DNA of 64,000 nt from Pseudofabraea citricarpa (lineage: Eukaryota; Ascomycota; Leotiomycetes; Helotiales; Dermateaceae): assembly GCA_029641185.1 (NCBI GenBank), contig JAPWGK010000029.1:1-64000 (forward strand). Direction: 5' to 3'. Below the pieces are notes generated by a model that searched no databases, was not told the origin of the DNA, and saw only the letters and a program-made list of their open reading frames with translations. The position numbers were made by a program, and so were the translations under genes. This document shows, piece after piece, positions 25,421-36,460 of the stretch (position 1 is the first letter of the stretch; each line of letters begins with the position of its first letter).

Positions 25421-26701
25421 ATGTCTCGTCCACGAGCTCTGATCGATCTCCGCACAGGCACTCGCCTCCTTCTCTCACTACCACAGAGCCCAACCCAGAC
25501 AGGATCGCAAGCTCCAGCTTCAGATCTAACCGCCTCTCAAACCCAAGAGATCAACGTCCTCCTAACCCGTCTAACGACCCACCTCCAGAACGGAAAACTA
25601 ACCCTATCCGACCTCCCCCGCTCACTCCTCTCCTTCCCAGTGCCCAGCTCTCCAGAAGCCCAATCATTCCGCGCCGTCGTCACGCGGCTGCAAGAGGCGG
25701 AGCGAGCGTGGGCGGAGAAGAACCCCGTGCTCGCAGCGCAGGAGAGCGAGCTAGCGCTGTATGCTGCATATTTCACCGCGGCGCTCCTGGAGCAGAACGA
25801 GGGAGGGAAGAGGGAGAAATGGGGCGACATCGAGAGACAGGCTCGCAGTCTGGAGGGCTTTGTCGTCGAGAATAAAATCGCTGCGGAGCGCGTGCGCAGG
25901 GTGGGCTTGGAGGAGGCGTTGAGGAGGGTGCTGAGGCGGTTTGCTGACTGGGATCGAGAGGGGGTGTTTATTGACGGTGACGGTGACGGTGCAGGAGGGG
26001 AGGAGGGGAAAGAAGAAGAAAAAGAATGTGCAGCGCGGGTTTGGGGACTCGTTGATAAGATTGGCAGCGGTCTTGCATATCTCTTGAAAGTAGATGCAAA
26101 GTATGAGGAGACTCTAGGAGCCACAAATGGTAGCAGTATTAATCAGGTAAGTTCACCCTCCCACATATGCACACATCTCTTTTTACTTCTCAACTGTTTT
26201 ATTTCTCATCTTCTTTCTTCGCTTCGGAAGAGAGGTGGGTATCAGGAGCTAACTTCTAAAATCTTTTCTCTCTATGGTAAACAGAGACCAACTACAAGAT
26301 CAATTTTTCTCCTGAAATCGGCTCCGCCCGCAACGTTTTCCTTCGCGGCTTCCAAGGATGAGTGGCTGGAGAGGAGACTCGTCACTACGCGAGCCCACCT
26401 GGAAGAATCGGTGCTCGACGCTAGTAATCCCATCAAGAGAGAGGACGAAGCGCGGTGGAATGTCGTGTATCGTGATCTAGAAGGGCTCGAGGATTTCTTC
26501 CAGAGAGATGGGAGAGATATCTCAATAAAGAATATTAGAGAGTCAAAGATTGACGAGACAATCCGGCTTATGTGTGAGCGATTAGAGGTCTTACATCAGG
26601 ACAAGAGATCTGGTGAAGATGAAACCCAGTTTGCTCTCATGCATATCTCTTGGGAATTAGCAACCCGTATAGGCAAGAGCTTCACAGCTATGGATAGTTA
26701 G
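25421..26701 (+). CDS. Protein of unknown function, alpha-helical
   Basis: Exons 25,421-26,146 and 26,285-26,701 give 380 residues. The intron is 138 nt with a GTAAGT donor, a GCTAAC branch site at about 26,249 and an AACAG acceptor. It is a multiple of three and has no stop, so the retained form would read through as 426 residues. The N-terminus is rich in Leu and Ser/Thr (residues 1-75). A mostly helical charged region follows (VTRLQEAERAWAEKNPVLAAQE), then an acidic low-complexity stretch near residues 187-205 and a C-terminal helical part (DLEGLEDFFQRDGRD). No signal peptide, membrane segment or known motif was identified, and I do not recognise the family. Confidence 0.65.
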   Translation: MSRPRALIDLRTGTRLLLSLPQSPTQTGSQAPASDLTASQTQEINVLLTRLTTHLQNGKLTLSDLPRSLLSFPVPSSPEAQSFRAVVTRLQEAERAWAEKNPVLAAQESELALYAAYFTAALLEQNEGGKREKWGDIERQARSLEGFVVENKIAAERVRRVGLEEALRRVLRRFADWDREGVFIDGDGDGAGGEEGKEEEKECAARVWGLVDKIGSGLAYLLKVDAKYEETLGATNGSSINQVSSPSHICTHLFLLLNCFISHLLSSLRKRGGYQELTSKIFSLYGKQRPTTRSIFLLKSAPPATFSFAASKDEWLERRLVTTRAHLEESVLDASNPIKREDEARWNVVYRDLEGLEDFFQRDGRDISIKNIRESKIDETIRLMCERLEVLHQDKRSGEDETQFALMHISWELATRIGKSFTAMDS

Positions 26702-26753
26702 TACAGAGTTGAAACTCAAAAAGACCAAAATCCAATACCCTATGTCTATCGCT

Positions 26754-28510
26754 TCAATGATTCAGCAAGCTAAGTTGTCCGATGGCTGGATGCTCGCTTG
26801 GAAACAAAAGGGGTGCTTCATATCTTCTTATGATATTGACAGTCTCTTCTGGCCAGCTCTCAATCAAGGCGATTGTCTTTGGGAAATACGTGTGGACACC
26901 GTAACTAACCAAATACTGATGAGAGTTCTTCAGCTGTGCCAGCTGCTCAGTAGGTCGGTAATCAGGCGTTTCTTCTTTGATCTTTGTCGCAATCTCGACC
27001 AGTAAGTCATCTGCAAGACCATCGAATTTGCGAGTACACCACCATTCTGGAGCTTTCTCACCCCATCCATAAAAGGGGCCCAACTTCACATCTCTCAAGT
27101 ATGAATGTTCGCCAGTGACCACAAGAAGCTCAAATGCTAGAATAGCGCCGTTGTCAAGTTCACTCAATCGCCTAATTTCGGGGAGAAATGCTTCAGATCT
27201 AATGCTATGCCAGTCCGAACTCGCCCGCTTGTTCTGAGATGAAGGATCGTGTAGCTGCTTTTCGGACTTCTCATATGACTTGATGACTCTCTTCTTGATG
27301 TCCTCGTGGAATTTGGCTGCTGCTCCAGGAAGCCATGGCCACATGAGATCTATCGATTTTGGGAAGCAAGTCTTGATTCCGATCTTTCTCAGCCTTCTAT
27401 CCCGCTTCTCGAGTTCGTCCACCTCGGTAGCGGGCGCGAAATCCGGCTGGTCCTTTTTGATTCTCTGAGCAATCTCCAATAACAATTCGTCAACATCGTT
27501 ATCGAATGAGCGGACTTGCCGACCATAGCCTTTGTGGTAAGATTTCGATCCCCCCATGGAGCCGTAGTATTGCTGACCGAGGAAAATAGCAAGATCAAAT
27601 CCCAGATGTAGACCAGCAGGCATGTATGCTACCGATCGAACTTCAGGGATAAATTGCTCCATCTTGTTGGCCAGAACGTGCGATGGTGAAGCAAAGCGAT
27701 CTGATCCTGATGTCTCTATCTCGTGGAGCGCATCTCGGTGGCTATTGACGATCTGCGTCTTCAATGCGTTGTAGGCTCGCTGTGTTGCCTCTGGCCCATC
27801 AACCCACCGACACAAGAGGCCATATGACCTGACGAAGAATGTCTCAATACCTCGTTCTCTGAGATACGTAATTTGTTCCCCCAACTTCTCAATAGCTGGC
27901 AACGGATTATAGTCGGGCTGCGTTTCTTTCTTCTTCAAGACAAATGAGTACAGCAGGTCATCTGCCGGTCGATCTGATGGTCTCGAGCCGTAGCCAGACG
28001 ATGTACCAGCAACCCTCGCGTAAGAATGCTCTCCCAGGTATAATATGGTCTCGTAAGCAAGATCCAAGCCACCCATCATCTCTGACAACTGTTGAATCTG
28101 AGGAACATATTCAGCCATAGCTCTGCTTACATCGTCCGACGTGATTGATATATCCAGGGCCCATATCTTAGCTTCCAACGAGTAGAAGTCTTTGTGTATC
28201 CCAGCTCGAATGCTCGTGTCGAGTGTCTGCGCAGCGACAGGGGAAGCTTCAAGCTGCGATCGGATCTCTGGTGGTGCCTCTGCCGCCGAGTTAGCTCTGC
28301 AAATGTTTCCCACCGCAACTCCATACTTGTGAGAAAGTCCTGCCACGTATTCGTCTCTAGACCTTGCTCAATGGCGAATCGATGTAGCATGGTGATTTGG
28401 CGTTTCAATTCCGCTATTTCGGCATCGCTGCTCAACTTGGCGGTTTTGCTCGGACGGGCTTCGCTCGCAGGCAGAGAGGTCTCCGTACGAGGTCTCTTGA
28501 GAGTCGACAT
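26754..28510 (-). CDS. Triple-repeat protein of unknown function
   Basis: 569 residues from exons 28,327-28,510 and 26,754-28,279. The 47 nt intron has a GTATGG donor, a GCTAAC branch site and a GGCAG acceptor; without it the two long frames do not join. The N-terminus is basic (KRPRTET, PSKTAKL), like a nuclear signal, and is followed by a short helical segment. The rest is three diverged copies of one unit of about 150 residues. Each has a (Y/F)(V/L/I)PE(I/V)R- or QIQQLSE-like helix, an A(F/Y)E/D-L-x-LGE(H)SY segment, D(D/E)LL-EIA-IKK-PDY and a GI-T-FPKSI segment. The stop is only about 50 bp from the stop of the neighbouring plus-strand gene, so the two are convergent. Function unknown. 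Confidence 0.72.
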
Positions 28511-29117
28511 GACGGGTAGTTGGGATCTGAATGATTTGTTCTCATCAAGACTGGGAAATTGGGTTGTGGTCGCTCGTCGCGTGCGCGTTACACAAACTGG
28601 TGTCCGATGATTTGTAGCCCAGAGCTGCCGCAGACGCGCTCGTGGGACCTCTCAAAGACTACTAGGGCGTTGTGATACTCATTCTCTTGGCAACAAAGAA
28701 AGAAGTCGCTCGGTGGACTTTGCTGACTCGAAAGCTTGCTTCAAGCAGGTCGGTCGTCCATACAGGTGAATTGTCGTCGTCGTTGCGGGGGATGTTATGT
28801 AATCAGACAAGGCTGAAGTTGAGTTCCCGCAAGTTGGTTGATCGCAATTCTACTCTCACAAGATTTGCTTGACTTGATCTTCAGCCCGTTCTAGATTTCT
28901 CATTCCTCTCTATATCTGCTCAGATCCTTTGATGGCAGATAAATTTGTATAGGATATGCATGGCATCTTCTTGAACCTAACCCTTCCACGGCCTATGTTT
29001 ACTCGCCCTCTCTGACTCCATAACACCAGACCTTTTATTTCATGACCAAATAGTCTAATCACGCTATCACGCCAAAATAAGTTCACCCAAAAATATCGCA
29101 CATGCTCTAAGAAACTC
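28511..29117. other. Intergenic region
   Basis: Lies between the start of the triple-repeat gene and the stop of the small membrane protein gene, both on the minus strand. It should hold the promoter of the first and the 3' end of the second. No RNA gene or repeat was recognised. Confidence 0.45.
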
Positions 29118-29693
29118 TCATAGCATCATTTCTTCTTCGCTCGTCTCCGTGAAGCTCTCGTCGCTTTCAGTCTCCGGGGTCGTGTCTGTCCGGAGTCCAT
29201 TCTCCAACCCAACTCCAATGGCGTGTCCGTTTGTCTGTTGGTTTCGTCCGTCCACAAGGCCATCATGGACAGTGTCTGAGTTTTTGAGATTCGACGGCGC
29301 ATTCTTGCCCATTGGACCTTCGGGTTTACCCTTCATTGGCATGTCTTTCTCCTGCTCCTGTCTCCTTAGTCTTTCCAACTTGGCAGCTTTTGCACTCCTC
29401 CGTTTCACACGGTTGTCTTGAACACTCCCAAATGCCAGGCACTGAACGATCACCATAACAAACGTGTAGCCCCAACACAATGGATCGTTCTTATGGACGT
29501 CAACGGCGATCTTTGTCCCCGGTAATGGGCCCAGGTTTTCCATGAAGGGATGCGGAGAGACCGAAGCGGTACATGGCGGTGGCATGAGATGCGAAATGAA
29601 GGTGTTGAAGAGATGAAGGACAAACGCAGAATTCAGGAGAATCGCAGGAACCAGGTACGAGGTCTTAAAGGGTGCCATCTTGATGGGAGACAT
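29118..29693 (-). CDS. Small membrane protein of unknown function
   Basis: 191 residues, no intron seen. Two hydrophobic segments, about residues 12-33 (SYLVPAILLNSAFVLHLFN) and 73-92 (LCWGYTFVMVIVQCLAFGS), suggest a hairpin in a membrane with a loop of about 40 residues rich in Pro and His. The rest is a basic helical stretch (RVKRRSAKAAKLERLRRQEQEKD) and a Ser/Thr/Glu-rich acidic tail. ATG 29,693 is the furthest start; a second Met five codons later (MAPFK) is equally plausible. I do not recognise the family. The absence of antisense alternatives and the well-formed topology support a real gene. Confidence 0.6.
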   Translation of the reverse strand: MSPIKMAPFKTSYLVPAILLNSAFVLHLFNTFISHLMPPPCTASVSPHPFMENLGPLPGTKIAVDVHKNDPLCWGYTFVMVIVQCLAFGSVQDNRVKRRSAKAAKLERLRRQEQEKDMPMKGKPEGPMGKNAPSNLKNSDTVHDGLVDGRNQQTNGHAIGVGLENGLRTDTTPETESDESFTETSEEEMML

Positions 29694-30952
29694 CGGGGCT
29701 GGAGATGGGCGACTGAGATCTGCTTCCTGTTAGCTGGTCCATCCATGGGCCAGGCGCGTCCTTCGACCTACAAAATGACTCGTACTAAATCAGCATCACG
29801 GTAGGTTGTTCTCGGTGGCGTACTTTAGCAAGGGCGGAATTGAGGGTTGGAAGTGTCGCAATGGTGCCAGTTCAAGTTGCGCAAACTTTCAGTTGACGTA
29901 GCTGTCGCACACAGTCGAAATCGCCTGTGCACCTTGGTTGCGCGGGTTTGCAGAGCTCAGCTCCAGTTGGTCAGATGGTTCAGAGAGTGCCAAGGGCCAT
30001 GAAATGCAGCCAGACCTCACAACACGTTGCGTTTGCTGGAGAAGTCACAGACCAGAGTGGCGAGCGATGCACAGCGACGCTCAATTGAAGCAGTTGAGAT
30101 GACCAGCAGGCTGTAGACTGTAGAAAGTGGGACGACAGGTCGAAAGCAAGTCCGAAGAGAAGATGTTGGAGTTCAGACTCGGCGATTCACAAATGGGGAA
30201 GGAAGAGGAGGATAAGACAGAAAGCAGTACGTAGCAGTAGCCTGAATAGCTGCAAAGTAGCGGGCTTTTTCCTGCTTCCGAGGAGCAGCAACAGCAGCGA
30301 CGTAAAGCGGAATAGGTCATCCAAGACTTGCGATGGCCTATCAACGCGCTCAGGATTGCGATCCTTTTTCTCTTTGACATGTGCGTGTCACGGTAAAGGA
30401 TGATGGTGCGGTACGACGGGGAGCCGGCCGTGCTCATCCTGGCTCATCCTGGCTTTTTCCTATGGAGCGGCCGAGGCATAGAAACTCCGCAGACAATTGA
30501 CTTTGGCTTGACATGACAGTTTGAGGAGCGAGATACGATCGTGTAGGCAGGTCGGTGGGTGGCAGAGATGGGATTGGAGTGCTGATAACTGGCATGTCTG
30601 TGTACGTTGTACGTTGTACCTAGTATTGTGTTGTGTTGTACTTTGTACGGTACTGTATCGGTGTTATATCTCTCAGACACTCCAACAACTCCATCATCTT
30701 TTAACCATGTTCTGCACATCAGGGTCCAGCCCAGCCCAGCCATCACAGGGCGGTGAGAACATTCGGATCAATTCAACCTCCGACGCCACAATTCTGCCAA
30801 ATCAATTCTCAAGCCACGTTTAGTTTTGATCCGTCTTCACCACAAGCTGTCTTGAAATCTTTGTTCGCCATACAACCACTCTCTTTGCCTGTACATTTAC
30901 GCAAGCTACGTGTACATAATCCTCAACATCTGCCGACCGGCTGGTGTCTATC
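29694..30952. other. Divergent promoter region of the membrane protein and bos1
   Basis: About 1.26 kb between two divergently transcribed genes. It has short imperfect repeats of GTACGTTGTAC type near 30,602-30,655 and no recognisable coding sequence. Presumably it contains both promoters and the bos1 5' leader. Confidence 0.45.
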
Positions 30953-31738
30953 ATGGTGAGTCTGCTCGTCTGGCGCTTCCTTTCACCGCTCATGCCAGGA
31001 CCCTAGAACTCCCAATTCAATACTGCTCTGAAGCAGTCAACTTCTCTTGCGCGCGATCTGTCCACAGCCTCCAGCACACCCATCACCCCCTCACTGCTCG
31101 GACAGATCTCGGCCTCGCTCACCTCCTTCTCGCGGACGCTCGACACATACGAGAGCCTCGCGAAGGCAGAACTGATCCCGGCAAAACAAGAGAAAGCCTT
31201 CGAGCGCATAAAGTCATTCCGCGGCGAACTAGCAGGCTACCGATCGCAGTTCTCCAAGCTGAGGGCCGAAGCCGACGAGAACCAGACCAGTGTGAACCGC
31301 GCAGAGCTGCTCGGCCGCAGACCGCACAACACGGCGACGCCCGAGAACCCCTACAGCAATGCAAACATATCGGCGAACAACACGTCGAATCCCTGGGCGC
31401 CGGCAAATTCGAACAAAGGAGGAGCGCTGGGCATGCAGAGCGGCGACTACACGCGCGAGACGCACGCACTGAGGGAGCAGAATTTCTTCGCAAATACCCA
31501 TAGCGCTCTGGACGAGTACCTGGCGCGAGGACAGGCGGTGCTGGGTGACCTGGGACAGCAGAGAGAGATGCTTAAAGGGACGCAGAAGAGACTGTATAGT
31601 GTTGCGAACACGCTAGGTGTGAGCGGAGATACGATCCGCATGATCGAGCGGAGGGCGAAGCAGGACAAGTGGATCTTTGGTGCGGGCGTCATCGTATTTT
31701 TCGTCTTTTGCTGGCTCGTCCTAAAATATCTCCGATGA
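30953..31738 (+). CDS. bos1: SNARE protein Bos1 (membrin-like), ER-Golgi transport
   Basis: 244 residues, the usual length for fungal Bos1, a Qb-SNARE that helps fuse ER-derived vesicles with the Golgi. The first coding exon is only the ATG (30,953-30,955). An intron of 51 nt (GTGAGT..CCCTAG) follows, and exon 2 (31,007-31,738) continues NSQFNTALKQSTSLARDL, the expected N-terminus. Family landmarks in order: a regulatory N-terminal helical region (LLGQISASLTSFSRTLDTYESL), GRRPHNTATPENPY, EQNFFANTHSALDEYLARGQ, the SNARE helix (LKGTQKRLYSVANTLGVSGDTIRMIERRAKQD split over about residues 190-222) and a C-terminal anchor ending KYLR. Low-complexity Asn/Ser sequence sits between residues 118 and 140. 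Confidence 0.93.
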
Positions 31739-33477
31739 AAGGGTCTTTGGTTTGCGGGGGCCGGCTGTATAGATATGAGAGCGAGGCGTTCTGGAGTTTG
31801 GAGTTGGGTCAGTCGCATTTTTTTTGCATGAGCCGTAGGGAGGCAGAAGGGTTAGAAACCCGTAATTCCATCACTCGGCCCGTCCGAGAAAGAATCAAGT
31901 CCGAAATTTCAACATCAGCCCTTTGTGACGTTTCCCGGAAAATGTCAGACTTACTAAGGAGCATCCGTACTGTGGCATCTGTGAAATACTACACTCTGCT
32001 TCCAAATAGCTGGCAGACAGAGGCTGGGATTTCTATCCCTGGCAAGAAGACGGAGGGGAGATAAACCTATTCGCAGAAGCCAGCCAATCTCTTCAGAATC
32101 CTCTACCCCCACAGAAGACCATTCCATCCGTCATCACAGAACGACCCTCTTTAACTCATCCTTCGACCTCCTTATAAAAATTATAGCTGTTAGTGTCCCA
32201 GGGTAAGTACCCTGTAAGTGATATAGGTTAGTGTAGGTAAAGCAATAATAAGCAAAGATTAATACGAATATAATGAAATGAAAAAAGATGCTACGATATA
32301 AGCAACGCTCGCTTGCTTACACTTATCACAAACCTGTAGCTATAGGAGGTCCGTACTTTAGTCCCAGTGGTAAAGAAACCCTTCGCTGAATGCAATGCTT
32401 GGGAGCTTGTATGATTTAGATGAGGATTTAAAGAGGGTTTTAAAAAAACTCGCGCTGATTGGGTTTATCGCGCTTGCTTGAGTAACGTGTCGGGCGACAA
32501 CGCGAGGGGGGGGAGAGAAGCTATAAGAAAGAATAACAGAAAGATGTAAATCTACCTACTTAAGGAGGGAAGGAAGGACGTATATATATATGATCGTATT
32601 CTACTAGCTGATTGATTATACACAGCTATCTAAGCTAGGTATGCTTCTGATAGTCCACATATATCAACCCACGCTACGCCCAGAGGCTTTCCCCCAACAT
32701 CTCATTTGAAAAAGGTATCGACTCACGTTTTCTTTCTTCCTCTTCCTGTCTCAAGGAATCAATTAAAAGAGTGACCATCTATTATGAGAGCTTAAATCTG
32801 TAGATATATTGATTATAATTCTTCTCCTCTTACTCGCCTCAGCTTTCGCTCCCCCCTTGGGTATATCTACTCTCTTACCCCCTCGCTCGCTAAACCTTTT
32901 TTTTTGTGCACTCGGGTTGGAATACGGATTTGGATTTTCCTCGTGATACGAGCGGGAAGTCTGTTTTTTTTTATGTTTTTTGATCTTCACCAGCCGGCGG
33001 GAGGTTTACTGAGACAAGGACAGGAGCGAAGGTCAAGCTTTCTCCTTTCTTACTTTCTTGCTCTCGCTAACCTTTCTCGAACCTCCGCCTCGTCTTTTCC
33101 AAGCGGAAGAGACAGGAAAAGGAGAGGGGGAAAGTCGGAGGAGAAAAAAGAAAAACGAAAAGGTACTAGGGAGATTCCCAAAACTTGATTAGGTCTTGAA
33201 AAGATTGAAAAGAAAGACAGAAAAGAAAGAGAGGCAGAAACGAGCTACGAGATAGCGATAGATTTCTATCATGACGTCTCGATTTCTTAAATGTGGTCAT
33301 GTGGTAAAAGATGGAGAAACCTCGTCCCTCGCGCCTTGTGTCTTTACATGTCAAAGGAAACACCTCAGCAGCGGCGTGGTCTTCCCAGTTGGGGTCTTTT
33401 TTCACATCTCTGTGGATATATACTGCGTGGATATATATAAGATGGTATAAACCCTGGAATGCCTACGAGACGACGGT

Positions 33478-33503
33478 TTTCTTCTTCTTCTTCTTCTTCT
33501 TCT
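33478..33503. repeat. (TTC)n microsatellite
   Basis: Eight to nine TTC units in a row at the edge of a gene-free region. Confidence 0.85.
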
Positions 33504-34493
33504 AGAAACATCATCCTGCTACACCTAGAGCTTACTAAAGCTGCGCAGCACGAAGTTGTCTTCTACAGCTGATCTCCAAGGGAGGTTATCTTGGAGGTTC
33601 GGTTTGAAGTCTCAAGACGGGGGAGGGGGTTCAAGTATCTTCGAATAAATCAGAGAATCTTGTAATCGCGCGGGATGCGGGATGCGGGATACAGAGGGTG
33701 AAAGCTGTTACCTGGTGGCCTCTCGATCAAGTTCTTCTTTCTTCCTATCGACTGTAAACCATTCCTAGAAGGGTTGTTGGTACGTCACGATTTGGAGCGA
33801 GGGAAGAAAAACACGGATTTGGATGAGTTGAGGGTTACGGAGTAAGCTTGCGCTGGTTGTGCTTGATGGATCAATCATTACTTTCTTTCGCTTTTTTCTT
33901 CCCTTCTATAGACAGAGAGAATAGAATACAGTCACGAGGAGCGGATGAGGTTTCATAGAGTCTGGTTCCCTCCTCCATCTCGAGCGGTTGGACAAAACAG
34001 AAGAACAGAGGGACGAGAAATGGCTTTTCGGTTGTGTAATGTGATTGATGCAAGGAGAATCAAGTAATCAAACCGTAGAGAACTACAAAACCTCACCGAA
34101 GAGAAAGGGGAAACGACCAGCGCCTGCTCTGCTCTCCTGCAGCGACACGACGACACGTCACAGGAGAATTCACGAAAAGAGCTGCTCCGCAATGACGGTT
34201 CAGCAGATGAGGGTTTTCTTGGAAGTCGTGTAGACTAAACAGCCAAGCAGGCACGGCGTTGGGGCGAGAAATTCTCTGATGAAGATCTCTCCGTTTGACG
34301 AACCGCAGTGGAGATTAAGGTTGCACACGTGATACGAACGGGAAAAAATGACAGAGTGCTTTTGACGGAGGGACTTGAGCAGCAGATGACGAGCGAGTTA
34401 TAGATTAATGAACAGGCGAAGGCGAGGGCGATATTGCGTACCTCTGCCCTTAATAACGGGAGAGGTGTAGCTGCAGTGGGTTTGATCGCCACA

Positions 34494-34520
34494 GCTCAGG
34501 CTCAGGCTCAGGCTTAGGCT
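34494..34520. repeat. (CTCAGG)n microsatellite
   Basis: Three perfect CTCAGG units and one variant, about 100 bp outside the left end of the MULE element. Confidence 0.8.
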
Positions 34521-34608
34521 GGCGGTAGAAAAGAAGAGTGGGTTCTGGCGTCGTCGTCTGATGTCTCAAGGCCAAGACCAAACGTAGGATCAGCAGCAGA
34601 TATTCTGT

Positions 34609-34616
34609 ATGATCAC
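34609..34616. repeat. Left target-site duplication of the MULE
   Basis: ATGATCAC directly before the left inverted repeat. The partner at 44,687-44,694 is ATAATCAC, differing by one G to A change. MULEs usually make 8-11 bp duplications. Confidence 0.6.
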
Positions 34617-34758
34617 GGGCGTGGTTATTCGGCCTTCAACGTCGTCTAAGTGGCCTTTAATAACGTGATATCGGGGCGTATATTAGAGGAAGCACGGCCT
34701 ACTATAATTTATACTATAATAGCTGCTATACCTGTGTATTATAGTATACTACTATTAC
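34617..34758 (+). repeat. Left terminal inverted repeat of the MULE
   Basis: Pairs with 44,541-44,686 in reverse complement. Most differences are C/T or G/A transitions. Shared landmarks are TATTCGGCC, CGTCGTCTAAGTGGCC, GGAAGCACGGCC and CCTGTGTATTATAG. Confidence 0.9.
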
Positions 34759-36278
34759 TACTACTACTAGTATTATACTATATCCTATAACCTACTATTA
34801 CGTAATTAAAGCTATTTATAATAGTCTCCTTATATATAAGTAACTTTAAATTCGATAATTAAGATACTAGGCTTATATTTATTACCCTAAGGCTTATACT
34901 AGAAGGTATCTTCCTTATAAAGGAGGTAATATATATATACCTTTACTAATACGAAATAATATACGGCTAAGCTCCTAAGAAATATATATAATATCTTACG
35001 CTTATATAATTATAAAAGAAAGCCTAGGTATATCCCTATTAGGTATTATTCGTATATACGAAAGTTTAAAAGATAAAAGAGATATTAGATACTAAATCGA
35101 ATTATAATCTAACTAAGTAATAGTATATCTAGGGTACTAAGAAGGCCGGCTATTATATTAGGATTAAAGCGTTTTATATAACTAATAATAAACCTAATTA
35201 TAATATAAAGTAAAAGATCTAATATCTTAATCTAAACTATAATTATATTAGTTATAATTATCTCTCTATTAATATTACTTTATATACTAGTACTTTCCTA
35301 GAGGTTATAATTAAGGATATTATTACCTAAATACTAGAAGGTATAATACTAGCAAATATACTCTTAAACTTATATACTAAGTACTCTTTAGTAAATCTTA
35401 TATTAAAGGATATTATTAATATTATATAAAGGAATTAGGTAATAATATTAAATAGGAAATTACTAATATAATAGCTTCTTAATAAACTAGAGGAATATAA
35501 CTTCCTATTATAAAAGTTAATATATTCTCTTAGTTACTAGTATACTTATAAGTTATATTAATTATTTTTTATATACCTAAAGGCTATAAAGTTATAGAAA
35601 TAATATTCTTTCGTATTATTTATAAATTCTATATATAAAATAAACCGGTTTAATATATTTCTCTTTAATATTTATATTATAACTAATAATAATATAATAA
35701 TTTAAGTTAAGCTTATATTTATAAGTAATAAAAAGAAGAAAGATTATATATAAGTATTAGACTAACTAAAAAGTATAATAAAAGAGAATTTAATCTTACT
35801 ACTAATATTAATAATTATAAATTATAAGCTTGTATTAATAAATACCCTTAATATAACTTTTCCTAGTACTTATAAGCTATTATACTACTAGTATATTAAT
35901 ATAAACGTATTAGTAAAATATAAGAAGTATTTTCCTAGCTTACTTAAAGATAATTCTAGGATTTATTATTATTATCTCTTATTTAAAATATTCCTAGAAG
36001 ACTAAAGTATATTAATTTTAAGTAAAATAAAATTAAAATATAATAAAAAGCTCTAGGAATTTAATATAAAATACCTAAAAGAAGTTATTAATTATTATAC
36101 GTATATATAATTAATCTTTTATAAGAAGCTAATATTTTATTAGATTAATAAATACTTTTATTTTAGTTATATTATAACCTCTCTTATTAAAAGATATTAT
36201 ATAAGATTAAAAAGTTATATTAAGATAAGTACGACCGATCTTATAAGCGTATTCCTAAAGCTCTTATTATTCTAGGAA
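34759..36278 (+). pseudogene. 5' part of a dead MULE transposase
   Basis: Left arm of the transposon. The recognisable frame (about 35,450-36,278) keeps the order of a MULE transposase domain but has numerous in-frame TAA/TAG codons, many replacing tryptophan or glutamine codons as RIP would. Upstream (34,900-35,400) the reading is less clear. The interruption at 36,278 is marked by the 5 bp duplication of the retroelement. Confidence 0.7.
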
Positions 36279-36460
36279 TATAATAATAGTTTTATTATCT
36301 AACTAATTAGTTAGCTAGCGTACGTGTTATTATTATAATACTACCTAGTAATTAGGTCGCGTCCGGCTTATATATATATTTTAAGAGTAAATTCCTCTTC
36401 TCTTCTTAGAGATAAATTATATTATAATATTATAATATTCTACTTATAATTACCCTTATA
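36279..36460 (+). repeat. Left LTR of the chromovirus
   Basis: 182 bp; same length and order as 43,253-43,434. Differences seen between the copies are C/T and G/A transitions, for example the GCGTACGTG region against GTATATATA. Confidence 0.9.

Larger units (their letters stand above)
31739..34608. other. Long gene-free stretch before the nested transposons
   Basis: About 2.9 kb of normal base composition downstream of bos1. It contains purine-rich and pyrimidine-rich runs (for example 33,100-33,250), a TTC microsatellite, a tripled GCGGGAT unit near 33,670-33,690 and a CTCAGG hexamer repeat. Short frames on both strands have no recognisable content. No tRNA with a standard B box was found. 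I see nothing that can be called a gene. Confidence 0.5.

Noticed and set aside
25537..26124. 195-codon minus-strand open frame, Ser/Arg/Pro rich
   Set aside because: Antisense to the helical protein at 25,421-26,701; composition is typical of a shadow frame.
28280..28362. Longer intron in the triple-repeat gene starting at GTCTAG
   Set aside because: Also keeps frame, but GTATGG at 28,326 is a better donor and gives a normal 47 nt intron.
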